Positions 1 through 8,199 of a stretch of 42,655 nt of DNA are shown one piece after another. The notes below the pieces were generated by a model. That model was not told the DNA's origin. It did no database searches and saw nothing but the letters and a program-made list of their open reading frames with translations. Numbering within the stretch: position 1 is the stretch's first letter; every line of letters starts with the position of its first letter. The position numbers were made by a program, and so were the translations under genes. The DNA is from Thiohalocapsa sp. (GTDB lineage: Bacteria > Pseudomonadota > Gammaproteobacteria > Chromatiales > Chromatiaceae), in NCBI GenBank assembly GCA_021736785.1, contig JAIPFF010000048.1, forward strand, positions 1-42,655, written 5' to 3'.

Positions 1-134
1 GCAAACAGAAGGATGAGCGGGGGGCCGAGAAAGTTTAGCCAGTGCATGAGGGGACGTCTGCCTCCTGTGGGCAATCGGTGCGGGGATGAAAGGGAGGGTG
101 GTGGCGACATCGGCAGCGGCGCGCCTCCGCCGGC

Positions 135-1157
135 TCAGGGCTTGCGCTCCAAGGCTTGCTTGAGAATGCGTGCGCGCACCGGCAGTGCGATGCCGGTCCG
201 AGCGGCGATTTCCGTCAGCACCCGCGCGAAGGGGTCGGAAACCTTCGTCGACGGACGCGCGTCGAAGCATTGCTCGTAGACACTGGCGGCATGACGGACG
301 AACGCGAGCACGGCAGCCTCCTGCGCGGCCGCGGCCGCAGCCTCGCCGGAGGGCCCCCGGCCGGGTTGCTCGTCCTCGGCCGAGTGGCCGGCGGTTTTGT
401 CCGCGGACGGCGACGTTTTGCTCGGCTGCTCCGGTGCCGCTTGCGGATCGGGCTTCGATGGTTGCGCTTGCGGCGGCGTCACGGGTGCCGCGGCTGCCAG
501 GGCGACCCGCCGGGCCTCTCGCACCAGCGCCGACAGGTAGTTTTCATCATGGGCGCGATCGAAGGGGTCTGACTCATCGAGCGCCTTCCGCAGATGGTCG
601 CGCGCCGCCCGGTCCAGAGCATCCAGCACTTCTGCGAAGCGACCGGCCGCTTGTGCCAGTTCGCTTGCGGAAACTGTCGCGGCCGCCGTCTTGGCTGTCG
701 TCGACTGCGCAGCGGGTGCTTCGTCTCTCGGAGCTGGCGTGCCCGCTCGGGGCATCGACGCGCGAGCGCCGCGGTCCGCTGCCCGCGGCGCATCGCCGAC
801 GGTCGGAGACGCCGCCTGCGATGCCGATGCCGCGGCCCGGGCCTGCTGTGCGGCTTCGAGTAGAGCGAGGTCATAGGCGATGGCGCCGACGAAGATCTCG
901 CGCGCGGTGGCGTCGCCAAGCCCGTCGCGGGCGAGCGCCTTGATGATCGCGCTGCGCTGGGCATCGGTATAGGGATAAGGCTCGACGAAGCGCTTGCCTT
1001 GCTTGTCGGTGCGTGAACCGCCCGCGGAATCCTTCGTGCCCGCACCTGCGGGCGCGCCGGGTGCGGACGGCGGCTTCGCCGCCTGTCTGCGTTGCTTGGC
1101 CAGCCAAGGCCGCTGTTGCGGACCGCCGTCGCCGCGCGTCGGCGCTGACTTACGCAT
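135..1157 (-). CDS. Ala/Pro-rich hypothetical protein
   Basis: I do not recognise a family. The 340-residue protein alternates low-complexity Ala/Pro/Gln/Lys linkers with three better-ordered helical blocks: one near the N-terminal third (YPYTDAQRSAIIKALARDGL), one in the middle (LDALDRAARDHLRKAL) and a C-terminal one ending in RARILKQALERKP. There is no signal peptide or membrane segment. I chose the ATG at 1157 (MRKSAPT) because a GGAG lies six bases upstream. An in-frame ATG at 1169 and another at 1268 (adding 37 residues) are possible. The reading frame stays open over more than 1 kb with GC-rich third positions, supporting a real gene, although the composition makes false long frames common here. 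Function unknown. Confidence 0.65.
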   Translation of the reverse strand: MRKSAPTRGDGGPQQRPWLAKQRRQAAKPPSAPGAPAGAGTKDSAGGSRTDKQGKRFVEPYPYTDAQRSAIIKALARDGLGDATAREIFVGAIAYDLALLEAAQQARAAASASQAASPTVGDAPRAADRGARASMPRAGTPAPRDEAPAAQSTTAKTAAATVSASELAQAAGRFAEVLDALDRAARDHLRKALDESDPFDRAHDENYLSALVREARRVALAAAAPVTPPQAQPSKPDPQAAPEQPSKTSPSADKTAGHSAEDEQPGRGPSGEAAAAAAQEAAVLAFVRHAASVYEQCFDARPSTKVSDPFARVLTEIAARTGIALPVRARILKQALERKP

Positions 1158-1299
1158 CTCCGTCTCCATCGCCTTTGTCGCTGTCTCGGGTCGTCGGCCG
1201 AACCGATGGTATGGCAATCCGGCGTCACCGGTGCCGCGCCGAACAGGCTCTCCCTTCAAGTAAAGCATGCCGCGGGCCCCGACGCGAAGCGGACGGCGG

Positions 1300-1929
1300 C
1301 TAACGGACGAAGGGATTCGTGCGCCGTTCTTCGCCGAACGTGCCCATGGGGCCGTGGCCCGGAATGAAGCGGACGTCGTCGCCGAGGGTGAACAGTTGCT
1401 CGCGGATCGAGCGCAGTAAGTCGGCGTGGTTGCCGCGTGGGAAGTCCGTGCGTCCGATGGAGCCGCGGAAGAGCACGTCGCCGACCTGGGCCAGCGCCGA
1501 CGGGCGATGGTAGAAGATCACATGCCCCGGCGTATGGCCCGGGCAATAGCGCACTTCCAGTTCCTGACTGCCGATGGTCACGGTATCGCCGCCGTCGAGC
1601 CAGCGCCCGGGAGTGAACGCGGCATGCGGCGGAAAGCCGAACATTTGCGCCTGCTGCGCCAGGGCGTCGAGCCAGAAGGCGTCGTCGCGGTGCGGGCCGA
1701 TGATCGGGATGCCGAGCCTGGCGGCGACGTCCGGCGCGGCGCCGACGTGATCCAGGTGGCCATGCGTCAGCAGCACGGCCGCCGCACGGGCCTGGCGACG
1801 CTCGAGCGCGGCGATGATTCGGTCGGTCTCCCCGCCCGGGTCGACAATCGCTGCTTCCCCGGTCTCGGGGCAGATCAGCAGCGTGCAGTTCTGCTGAAAC
1901 GGTGTGACGGGAATAATCTCGTAGTCCAT
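1300..1929 (-). CDS. MBL-fold hydrolase, glyoxalase II-like (YcbL type)
   Basis: This is a 209-aa cytosolic metallo-beta-lactamase-fold hydrolase of the glyoxalase-II-like group (E. coli YcbL is the usual comparison). The metal-binding signature THGHLDH is present, followed by a second ligand region CPGHTPGH and the C-terminal IPGHGP histidine, so the binuclear metal site looks complete. The protein is short and lacks the C-terminal helical substrate domain of true glyoxalase II (about 250 aa), which favours the YcbL subgroup. The likely reaction is thioester hydrolysis (S-lactoylglutathione or a persulfide-type relative), but the substrate cannot be read from sequence. ETHE1-type persulfide dioxygenase is less likely because its hallmark iron-site context is not obvious. 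Confidence 0.9.
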   Translation of the reverse strand: MDYEIIPVTPFQQNCTLLICPETGEAAIVDPGGETDRIIAALERRQARAAAVLLTHGHLDHVGAAPDVAARLGIPIIGPHRDDAFWLDALAQQAQMFGFPPHAAFTPGRWLDGGDTVTIGSQELEVRYCPGHTPGHVIFYHRPSALAQVGDVLFRGSIGRTDFPRGNHADLLRSIREQLFTLGDDVRFIPGHGPMGTFGEERRTNPFVR

Positions 1930-1971
1930 ATCGGCTCGATGGGAGCGTGGGCGCCGCGCGGCAATGCGCGC

Positions 1972-2457
1972 TCAGCCTTTTTTGCGCGGCGCGGCGAGCA
2001 GGACCGGGCGTGTGCGCGAGAGGCGATCGTACCAGCTGAGTCCGTCGCGATCGAACAGGACCCAGAACAGGCCGATACCGACCGGCGCCAGTGTGATGAC
2101 GGCGAACGCCAGCCGGCGCAGGGCATCCGTCGCGGTCAGCTCGCCGCCGTCGTCGCGGACTAGAATCGTGCGCCAGGCGCGCATGCCCAGTGTTTGTCGG
2201 CCACGCATCCAGAAGTAGAGGTAGTAGTAGGCGATGACCGCCAGCAAATAGACTTGAAACAGGATTTGGATGACGCCGTCGATTTGCTGCTGACCGCTCA
2301 GCAACTGGTACGGAATAATGAAGACGGCCGCGGCTACGACCACGACACCGAACACCAGGGTCAGGTCGTAGAGCATGGTTGCCAAGCGCCGCATCAGGCC
2401 CGCGACGCGCGCACGGGCAATATCGGCCGGATCTGGTTGTCGAGCGGAGGCTTCCAT
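1972..2457 (-). CDS. RDD family membrane protein
   Basis: The protein has about 161 residues with an RDD-domain layout: an Arg in the first helix entry (GLMRRLATMLYDL), two close hydrophobic segments (FGVVVVAAAVFIIPY and FQVYLLAVIAYYYLYF), the conserved GRQTLGMRAWRTILV stretch, and a third hydrophobic segment near the C-terminus ending in a basic tail. RDD proteins are small inner-membrane proteins of mostly unknown role; some are linked to ion or compatible-solute exchange. The start is uncertain: ATG at 2457 is used here, while an in-frame GTG at 2505 would add 16 residues; neither has a strong ribosome-binding site. The gene is divergent from the sensor kinase. Confidence 0.85.
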   Translation of the reverse strand: MEASARQPDPADIARARVAGLMRRLATMLYDLTLVFGVVVVAAAVFIIPYQLLSGQQQIDGVIQILFQVYLLAVIAYYYLYFWMRGRQTLGMRAWRTILVRDDGGELTATDALRRLAFAVITLAPVGIGLFWVLFDRDGLSWYDRLSRTRPVLLAAPRKKG

Positions 2458-2640
2458 AGGGGCATTTTGCGCGAAGATGGAGCCGACGTCATTGACCTGA
2501 TGCACCGGATGCGGTGCGGCGGTTGTGGCGTGATGCGGCGTGCCGAGGGATGTCGCCCGTGCTCGGCCGCACTGCGCGCGCGTTTCTCCAAGAGGTTGTA
2601 ATCCGCTAGACTGCTGGTCTGCAAGTTTCTGAGCACATTG

Positions 2641-5265
2641 ATGAAAAGCCCTCGGATGTCGTTCTCGCCGGTGCTCTATCGGCTCCTGCGCATGCTGCCC
2701 ATGCCGTTGATCGCGATCATGATCGGCGTGCTCTCCGGTCTCGCCGTCTGGATCGTGCTGGATCAGGCCCAGAGTCGGGCGGTGAAGCGCATCTTCGACA
2801 GCGAGTTGCAGGAGCGGCTCGATCTGCGCTCGCGCGAAAGCCTGCTGCGCTTCGGCCAGTACATGACCAACTATGCGGCCACCGCCAGGCTACTCGCCAA
2901 TCACAGACGGCTTGCGCAGTACCTGGAGCCGCTGTTTTGGTTCCCGGGCGAAGAGGTCAGCCCCATTGTCTACGAAGGCTTCCGACCGTTCTGGCTGCCG
3001 GACTTCTTCGGCCGCAATGCGCTGCTGGCGCCGAGCCACGTGCTGCTGGTGGACTCGCGCTCGCGCATCCGGGAGATCTATCAGGCCGGCGACCTGAAGC
3101 TGCCGGAGGAAATGCTGGCCGACCCGCAGCAGTGGATCGGACCCGGCGACGAAGTGTACACCGTCGTCACCCGCCTGGCCGACCAGCCCTATCTGGTGGT
3201 GAGCGACAGCATCGAAGACGCCGGCGGCTACAAGATGGGGCATTTGGTGGTCGTGGTGCCCATCGATGCCGATTTCTTGAAGGCATCCGAAGGTGCGGTG
3301 TCGGCCGACAGCTCGGCAGTTGCACTACTGGATGCCGACGATCAGCGCCTGCTGGCCACCAGCGAGCCCGAGATGCTGCTGCCCGGGACCAAGCTCGAGC
3401 AATGGACCGATAACTATTTGGTTACGTCCCAGGCATTGCCCGAGTACGAAGGCTCGAACTGGAACATGCTGTTCGCGACCTTTATCCCGAATCGCAGCGT
3501 CACGCAGATGTCCGAGCGCGTCGTACGCTTCGAGCGCAATCAACGGATCATCGCCGCGTTGGTGTTCATCAGCGTCTTCACGCTGGTCATCTACCTGGTG
3601 TCGGCCAGGCTCAACAAGGTGCTCAAGCGGATGTCGCGTTTCTCCGAACGGGCACTGGATATCGCCCAACCGGGATTTCAGCGCGGCGGAAACCAGCTCC
3701 TGCTGCTCGAGGATTGGATCCAGCACTTCACCCATCTGGTGCTGAAGGCGCGCGAGGAGATGAGCCGCAAGCACGAGCACGAGATGCGCGAGACCGAGGC
3801 GCTGAAGGCGGCCATCATGGAGGCGTCGCTGGATGCGATCGTGACGCTGAGCCGCTCCGGGCATATCGTCGACTACAACGCGATGGCCGAGTCGATGCTG
3901 CGGTTCTCGGTCGACGACATTTACGGCGTCGAGTTCTCGGCCCGCTTTCTGGAGCCGGCCCAGCGCCAGGTGTTCGACGCGATGCTGCACGAATCGAGCC
4001 ATCACGAGGACGCGGGGCATCGGCCCCACGCCCGCGGCGAGCTGTGGGCATTGCGCGCCGACGGCACGCGGTTTCCGGTGGAAATCTCGATCGTGCCCAT
4101 CGAGATCGACGAGGAGCGCGTCTACACGCTTTACATCCACGACGCCACCATGCGCAAGGCCGCCGAGCGTGAGATCAAGAGCCTCGCGCGATTCGCGAGC
4201 GAGAGCCCGAATCCGATCCTGCGGGTCAGCGGCGAAGGCCTGATCGGCTATGCCAACGCCGCCAGTCATCCGCTGCTGGAGGCGTGGCGAACGGCGCCCG
4301 GAGAGTGGCTGCCGCAGGCCTGGATCGACGAGGTACGCGCCGCGCTGAGCGAGGGGCGCAACCACGAGCGCGAGGACGATCAGGGCAGTCAGATCTACTC
4401 GCTGCTGTTCGTGCCGATCCAGGACCTGGACTACGTGAACATCTATGCACGCGACATCACCGCAGTTCGCCGCGCCGAGCAGGAGTCGCGCCAGCATCAA
4501 TCGGAGTTGGTGCATGTCTGCCGGCTCAGCACCATGGGCGAAGTGGCCACCGGTATGGCGCACGAGCTGAACCAGCCATTGTCGGCAATCGTCAATTACG
4601 CCAACGGCGCCAGCCGCCGGCTGCAGAGCGGCAACACCGATAGCGATGCGCTGGTGGACGCCATGCGCCACATCTCCAGCCAGGCCCGGCGCGCCGGGGA
4701 GATCATTCGCCGTCTAAGAGCGCTGGTGGGCAAGCAGCCGCCGATCCGCTCCGCCGTGGACCTGAACTACTTGGTCCGGGAGGTTTGCGGGTTCGTCGAG
4801 TTCGAGACCGGCAAGCTCGATCTGCAGATCGCGCTGGATTTGGCCGAAGGCGAGATTCCGGTGGATGTGGATTTGGTGCAGATCGAGCAGGTGTTGCTGA
4901 ACCTGGTGCGCAACGCCCTGGACGCCCTGGAGGAGCGGCCCGTCGGCGAGCGGTCGCTGCGCATCGGTACGTCGACCGAGGGCAGTCATGCACGGGTGCA
5001 GGTGCGCGATAATGGTCCCGGCATTCCCCCGGATCGCATGATTCACTTGTTCGATCCCTTTTTCACCACCAAGGAGAGCGGTATGGGTATGGGCTTACCG
5101 ATCAGCCAGACGATTCTCGAAGGACACGGCGGGCGCATTTGGGCGGAGTCCGAGCCCGGCGCCGGCACCGTGTTCAATGTGCAGCTGCCGATCGCGGCGG
5201 TACGCGCCGATTCTCCCGGCGGGGAAGAGCAAGAGTCGCCGATGGCGGCGGGGATGAGCGGATGA
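2641..5265 (+). CDS. PAS-containing membrane sensor histidine kinase (FixL-like output)
   Basis: An 874-aa sensor kinase. One transmembrane helix lies near residues 20-42 (PLIAIMIGVLSGLAVWIVL) and another near 305-325 (ALVFISVFTLVIYLV), enclosing a roughly 260-residue periplasmic sensor region of double-Cache-like size. Two PAS domains follow (around 390-510 and 515-610), then a HisKA helix with the phospho-acceptor in AHELNQPL (His641) and an HATPase domain with N box (NLVRNALDALEE), G1 (DNGPGIPP), F box (FDPFFTTK) and G2 (GMGMGLPI). The H box and HATPase style are those of FixL/TodS/DctB-type kinases. No haem-PAS signature was evident, so I do not call it an oxygen sensor. The stop overlaps the next start (ATGA), so it is co-translated with the FixJ-like regulator. 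ATG at 2641 is preferred to the preceding TTG at 2638. Confidence 0.93.
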   Translation: MKSPRMSFSPVLYRLLRMLPMPLIAIMIGVLSGLAVWIVLDQAQSRAVKRIFDSELQERLDLRSRESLLRFGQYMTNYAATARLLANHRRLAQYLEPLFWFPGEEVSPIVYEGFRPFWLPDFFGRNALLAPSHVLLVDSRSRIREIYQAGDLKLPEEMLADPQQWIGPGDEVYTVVTRLADQPYLVVSDSIEDAGGYKMGHLVVVVPIDADFLKASEGAVSADSSAVALLDADDQRLLATSEPEMLLPGTKLEQWTDNYLVTSQALPEYEGSNWNMLFATFIPNRSVTQMSERVVRFERNQRIIAALVFISVFTLVIYLVSARLNKVLKRMSRFSERALDIAQPGFQRGGNQLLLLEDWIQHFTHLVLKAREEMSRKHEHEMRETEALKAAIMEASLDAIVTLSRSGHIVDYNAMAESMLRFSVDDIYGVEFSARFLEPAQRQVFDAMLHESSHHEDAGHRPHARGELWALRADGTRFPVEISIVPIEIDEERVYTLYIHDATMRKAAEREIKSLARFASESPNPILRVSGEGLIGYANAASHPLLEAWRTAPGEWLPQAWIDEVRAALSEGRNHEREDDQGSQIYSLLFVPIQDLDYVNIYARDITAVRRAEQESRQHQSELVHVCRLSTMGEVATGMAHELNQPLSAIVNYANGASRRLQSGNTDSDALVDAMRHISSQARRAGEIIRRLRALVGKQPPIRSAVDLNYLVREVCGFVEFETGKLDLQIALDLAEGEIPVDVDLVQIEQVLLNLVRNALDALEERPVGERSLRIGTSTEGSHARVQVRDNGPGIPPDRMIHLFDPFFTTKESGMGMGLPISQTILEGHGGRIWAESEPGAGTVFNVQLPIAAVRADSPGGEEQESPMAAGMSG

Positions 5266-5879
5266 GCCAGGAAGTGACGGTGTTCATCGTCGACGACGAT
5301 CAGGCCATGCGCAATTCGCTGCAATGGCTGATCGAGTCCGTCGGCATGCGGGTAGAGACCTACGATTCGGCACAGGCCTTCCTCGACGCCTACTATCCCG
5401 GCCGGGCCGGCTGCCTGCTGCTCGATGTGCGCATGCCGGGCATGAGCGGACTCGAACTGCAGGCCTATCTGACCCGCCGGGAGATCAGGCTGCCGGTGAT
5501 CATCATTACCGGCCACGGCGATGTCGCGATGGCGGTCAAGGCCATGAAGTCCGGCGCGGTGGACTTCATCGAGAAGCCGTTCGACGACGAGGCCCTGCTG
5601 GCGAGCATACGCAACGCGCTGCGTCACGACGAGAAGCAGCGCGCCCTGCGCGCCCAGCGCGCCGACATCGCGGCGCGCATGGCGGAGCTCACGCCGCGCG
5701 AGCACGAGGTGATGTCGATGGTCACCGACGGCCGCTCGAACAAGGAGATCGCCGCCAGCCTCGGCGTCAGCGCCAAAACCGTCGAAGTCCACCGCGCGCG
5801 GGTCATGGACAAAATGCGCGCCGACTCCCTGGCCGAGCTCGTTCGTATGGCCATGATCGCCCGCGGCGACGAAGTCTGA
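5262..5879 (+). CDS. FixJ/NarL-type response regulator
   Basis: A 205-aa response regulator and the cognate partner of the overlapping kinase gene. The receiver domain (about 1-120) has the acidic pocket VDDD at 10-13, phospho-acceptor Asp55 in LLLDVRMPG, and the conserved Lys in FIEKPFDDE. The C-terminal LuxR/GerE helix-turn-helix shows LTPREHEVM and SNKEIAASLGVSAKTVEVHR. This is the FixJ/TodT architecture. The ATG at 5262 overlaps the kinase stop, which fixes the start; an upstream in-frame extension to 5139 would lie inside the kinase gene and is rejected. Targets are unknown; the adjacent MFS gene is a possible one, but that is inference from position only. Confidence 0.95.
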   Translation: MSQEVTVFIVDDDQAMRNSLQWLIESVGMRVETYDSAQAFLDAYYPGRAGCLLLDVRMPGMSGLELQAYLTRREIRLPVIIITGHGDVAMAVKAMKSGAVDFIEKPFDDEALLASIRNALRHDEKQRALRAQRADIAARMAELTPREHEVMSMVTDGRSNKEIAASLGVSAKTVEVHRARVMDKMRADSLAELVRMAMIARGDEV

Positions 5880-5940
5880 CGCCCGGCGCGCGCAGGGGGC
5901 GGAGCACCGGCGCCTGCCCAACCCCCGGGAGCGTTGATCG

Positions 5941-7233
5941 ATGCATATCGGCAAGCCCGCACCGCGGCGTCGGACCCTGGCCTGGGCATTTTACGACTGG
6001 GCCAATTCGGCGTTCGCCACGGTCGTCATCGCCGGCTTCTTTCCGGTGTTCTTTTCGCAGTTCTGGGCGGCGGACCTCCCGGACGCGAAGAGTACCCAAT
6101 GGCTCGGCTACGCGAGTAGCGCCGCCAGCCTCATCATCGTCTGCACCGCGCCGGCACTCGGCGCCCTCGCCGATCAACTGGGCGCGAAGAAGCGCTTCCT
6201 GCTCGGCTTCACGGTGTTGGGGGTGCTCTGCACGGGCGCGCTGTACTGGGTCGGGGCAGGGCATTGGCTCGCGGCCCTGCTGCTGTATCTGCTCGGGCTG
6301 CTGGGCTTTTTCGGCGGCAATATCTTCAACGACGCGCTGATCGTCGATGTCGCCGAGCCCGAGAATTACGAGCGTGCCTCGTCGCTGGCCTATGCGCTGG
6401 GCTATCTGGGCGGCGGCTTGTTGTTTGCCCTTAATGTCGTCATGGTGCTGACGCCGTCGAGCTTCGGTTTCGCCGATAAGGGCGAGGCGGTGCAGACGGC
6501 TTTTCTGCTATGCGCAATCTGGTGGGCGCTATTCTCGCTGCCGCTCGCCTTTCTCGTGCCGGAGACCGAGGGGGTCGGCAGCAAGCGGCTCGGCCGCGCA
6601 GTCCGCGATGCCTTCGCCGAGCTCGCCGGGACCCTGCGTGCCGTCCGCCGGCTGCCGAACACCTTCCTGTTCCTGATCGCCTACTGGTTCTATATCGACG
6701 GCGTCGACACCATCGTCTTCATGGCCGTCAAGTACGGACTCGATCTCGGCTTCAGCGATTCGAGCCTGATGGTCGCCTTGTTGGTCACCCAGTTCGTCGG
6801 CTTTCCGGCGGCACTCGCCTTCGGACGCCTCGGCGAGCGTTGGGGACCGAAGCCGGCCATCCTGCTCGCGATCGGCATTTACTGCGCCGTCGTATTGGCT
6901 GCAACGCAGATGCAGCGCGTGGAGCATTTCTATGCGCTGGCGGTTGCCATCGGCCTGGTGCAGGGTGGTATCCAGGCGCTGAGCCGCTCGCTATTCGCGA
7001 GCCTGGTACCCGACGGCCAGACCGCAGAGCTGTTCGGCTTCTACAACATGGTCGGTAAGTTCGCGGCCGTGCTCGGCCCGTTTCTCGTCGGCAGCACAGC
7101 GGCTTTGACCGGTGAGCCCAGGCTGTCGTTGCTGCCGGTCCTGTTTTTGTTCGCGATCGGGGCCATGCTGCTGTGGCGTGTGGATGTGGCGGCGGGGCGG
7201 GCGGCGGCAAAGGAAGCGGGCGAGGGGCACTGA
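5941..7233 (+). CDS. MFS transporter, UMF1 (Atg22-like) family
   Basis: A 430-aa polytopic inner-membrane protein of the major facilitator superfamily with about twelve hydrophobic segments. The N-terminal AWAFYDWANSAFATVV is the hallmark of the UMF1 (unknown major facilitator 1) family related to yeast Atg22, and the second-half motif LVQGGIQALSRSLFASLVP also fits. Atg22 exports amino acids from the vacuole; the substrate of bacterial members is not established. A GGGAG lies about ten bases before the ATG at 5941. The gene follows the response regulator by 61 bases on the same strand, so it may be co-transcribed. Confidence 0.92.
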   Translation: MHIGKPAPRRRTLAWAFYDWANSAFATVVIAGFFPVFFSQFWAADLPDAKSTQWLGYASSAASLIIVCTAPALGALADQLGAKKRFLLGFTVLGVLCTGALYWVGAGHWLAALLLYLLGLLGFFGGNIFNDALIVDVAEPENYERASSLAYALGYLGGGLLFALNVVMVLTPSSFGFADKGEAVQTAFLLCAIWWALFSLPLAFLVPETEGVGSKRLGRAVRDAFAELAGTLRAVRRLPNTFLFLIAYWFYIDGVDTIVFMAVKYGLDLGFSDSSLMVALLVTQFVGFPAALAFGRLGERWGPKPAILLAIGIYCAVVLAATQMQRVEHFYALAVAIGLVQGGIQALSRSLFASLVPDGQTAELFGFYNMVGKFAAVLGPFLVGSTAALTGEPRLSLLPVLFLFAIGAMLLWRVDVAAGRAAAKEAGEGH

Positions 7234-7234
7234 C

Positions 7235-7288
7235 GGGCGGTGCGGGTGCGGCTTTGTTCCGACAGCGGTCGGACAGTGCCCGCCCTTT
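7235..7288 (+). terminator. Candidate terminator downstream of UMF1 transporter
   Basis: An inner hairpin TCCGAC-AGCG-GTCGGA (7258-7273) sits inside an outer pairing GGGCGG (7235-7240) with CCGCCC (7280-7285), followed by TTT. It begins two bases after the transporter stop and lies between convergent genes. The outer stem has a long internal loop and the T tract is short, so this is moderate evidence only. Confidence 0.4.
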
Positions 7289-7434
7289 GCTTCGGATGCC
7301 GGTCTCGTCTGCGCGGCCGGAGGTCGGTGCCGCGGAGGACTGGCCCGGCGCGCCGATGACGAAGTGGCGTGCGCCGGGGGCGAACGGGCAGCGCGGAGCC
7401 GCCCGTCAGCGCTCGGCCGCTGCGGCCGGTGTCA

Positions 7435-7923
7435 TCAGCGCACTACATCGGTGATGCGCCACTGCCAATCCTGGAGTCTCATGATGACGTGCGTATCGTT
7501 GCCCGGGACGCCAAGGCGTATGACGAACCGATTCCAGGATTCGAAGAACGCGAAGTCGATGCCGGCCATAAAATAGGCGGGGCGCTCCTCTGTTGCCCGC
7601 GCCGCCGCGTCGCGCAGAGAGCCGTGCACCCATTCCAGCGTAATGGCCTGGTCCAAGGCACTGTCGCCGAGGCGCTGAAGATTGTCCGCGAGCCAGGCAA
7701 GGACGCGCTCGCCGTCGCTGTCGCCGCGGGGCATGAAGTCGCCCACCGCGCTGTCGAGCCGGGACTTGTAGGCGGCCTGCACGGCAGGTAGATCGACAAA
7801 GGGTGCGATGGCCTTCGCCGATGGTTGCGCCAGTGCGGTATCGAGTCGAAAGATCGTGTAATAAGGCCAGATGCCGTAACCGATGACGGCAAAAGCCAAC
7901 AGGTAGACAAGGATGCGGGCCAT
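7435..7923 (-). CDS. DUF2939-type membrane-anchored protein
   Basis: A 162-aa protein with a single N-terminal hydrophobic segment (ILVYLLAFAVIGYGIWPYY) followed by a soluble domain containing PFVDLPAVQAAYKSRL and ending FFESWNRFVIRL...WRITDVVR. This pattern (YxxxxRLDxAL after a TM anchor, then D-x-xxVRxSL/KxxL) matches the DUF2939 family of small envelope proteins without a defined role. The start at 7923 (MARILVY) puts the hydrophobic anchor at the N-terminus; longer upstream frames add only Arg-rich sequence. It is downstream of the BCCT gene on the same strand but separated by a terminator-like hairpin and 276 bases. Confidence 0.75.
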   Translation of the reverse strand: MARILVYLLAFAVIGYGIWPYYTIFRLDTALAQPSAKAIAPFVDLPAVQAAYKSRLDSAVGDFMPRGDSDGERVLAWLADNLQRLGDSALDQAITLEWVHGSLRDAAARATEERPAYFMAGIDFAFFESWNRFVIRLGVPGNDTHVIMRLQDWQWRITDVVR

Positions 7924-8167
7924 GTCGGACTCTCGAGAAGGGTCGTAGGATCGCGCCACGCATCGGCCGGCGCGCCGCCTGAGGGCTAGACAAGGTCTTC
8001 CTCTGGCGGGTTGAGCAAACGCAGCCCTATGGTAACGCGTTGCCGAACCTTCCGCGGGACAGCGATGCCCGGCGAACCGGTACCGGCATCGCCGAATCGC
8101 AGCAGCGCGCGCCCTGATCAAGCGTGCGGGCCGCGGCAGTACGTTCCGCGCTGCCGCGCCCGCGCCG

Positions 8168-8192
8168 AAAACGGCCGCACGACTTGCGGCCG
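8168..8192 (-). terminator. Rho-independent terminator of the BCCT gene
   Basis: An eight-base-pair GC stem (CGGCCGCA with TGCGGCCG, loop CGACT, 8172-8192) begins eight bases after the BCCT stop. On the minus strand it is followed by GTTTTCGG (T run complementary to 8168-8171). Stem strength and placement are good; the T run is short. Confidence 0.6.
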
Positions 8193-8199
8193 GCGGGCA

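Noticed and set aside
1-134. Possible gene fragment at the left edge
   Set aside because: Short plus-strand frame starting at 13 is Arg/Gly-rich and overlaps the minus-strand gene; nothing supports it.
2641-5265. Calling the kinase an oxygen sensor because of FixL-like output domains
   Set aside because: The PAS domains show no recognisable haem-binding pattern, and the sensor region is periplasmic.
7924-8121. N-terminal extension of the DUF2939 gene
   Set aside because: Added residues are Arg/Ala-rich and would bury the N-terminal membrane anchor; start at 7923 fits the family.
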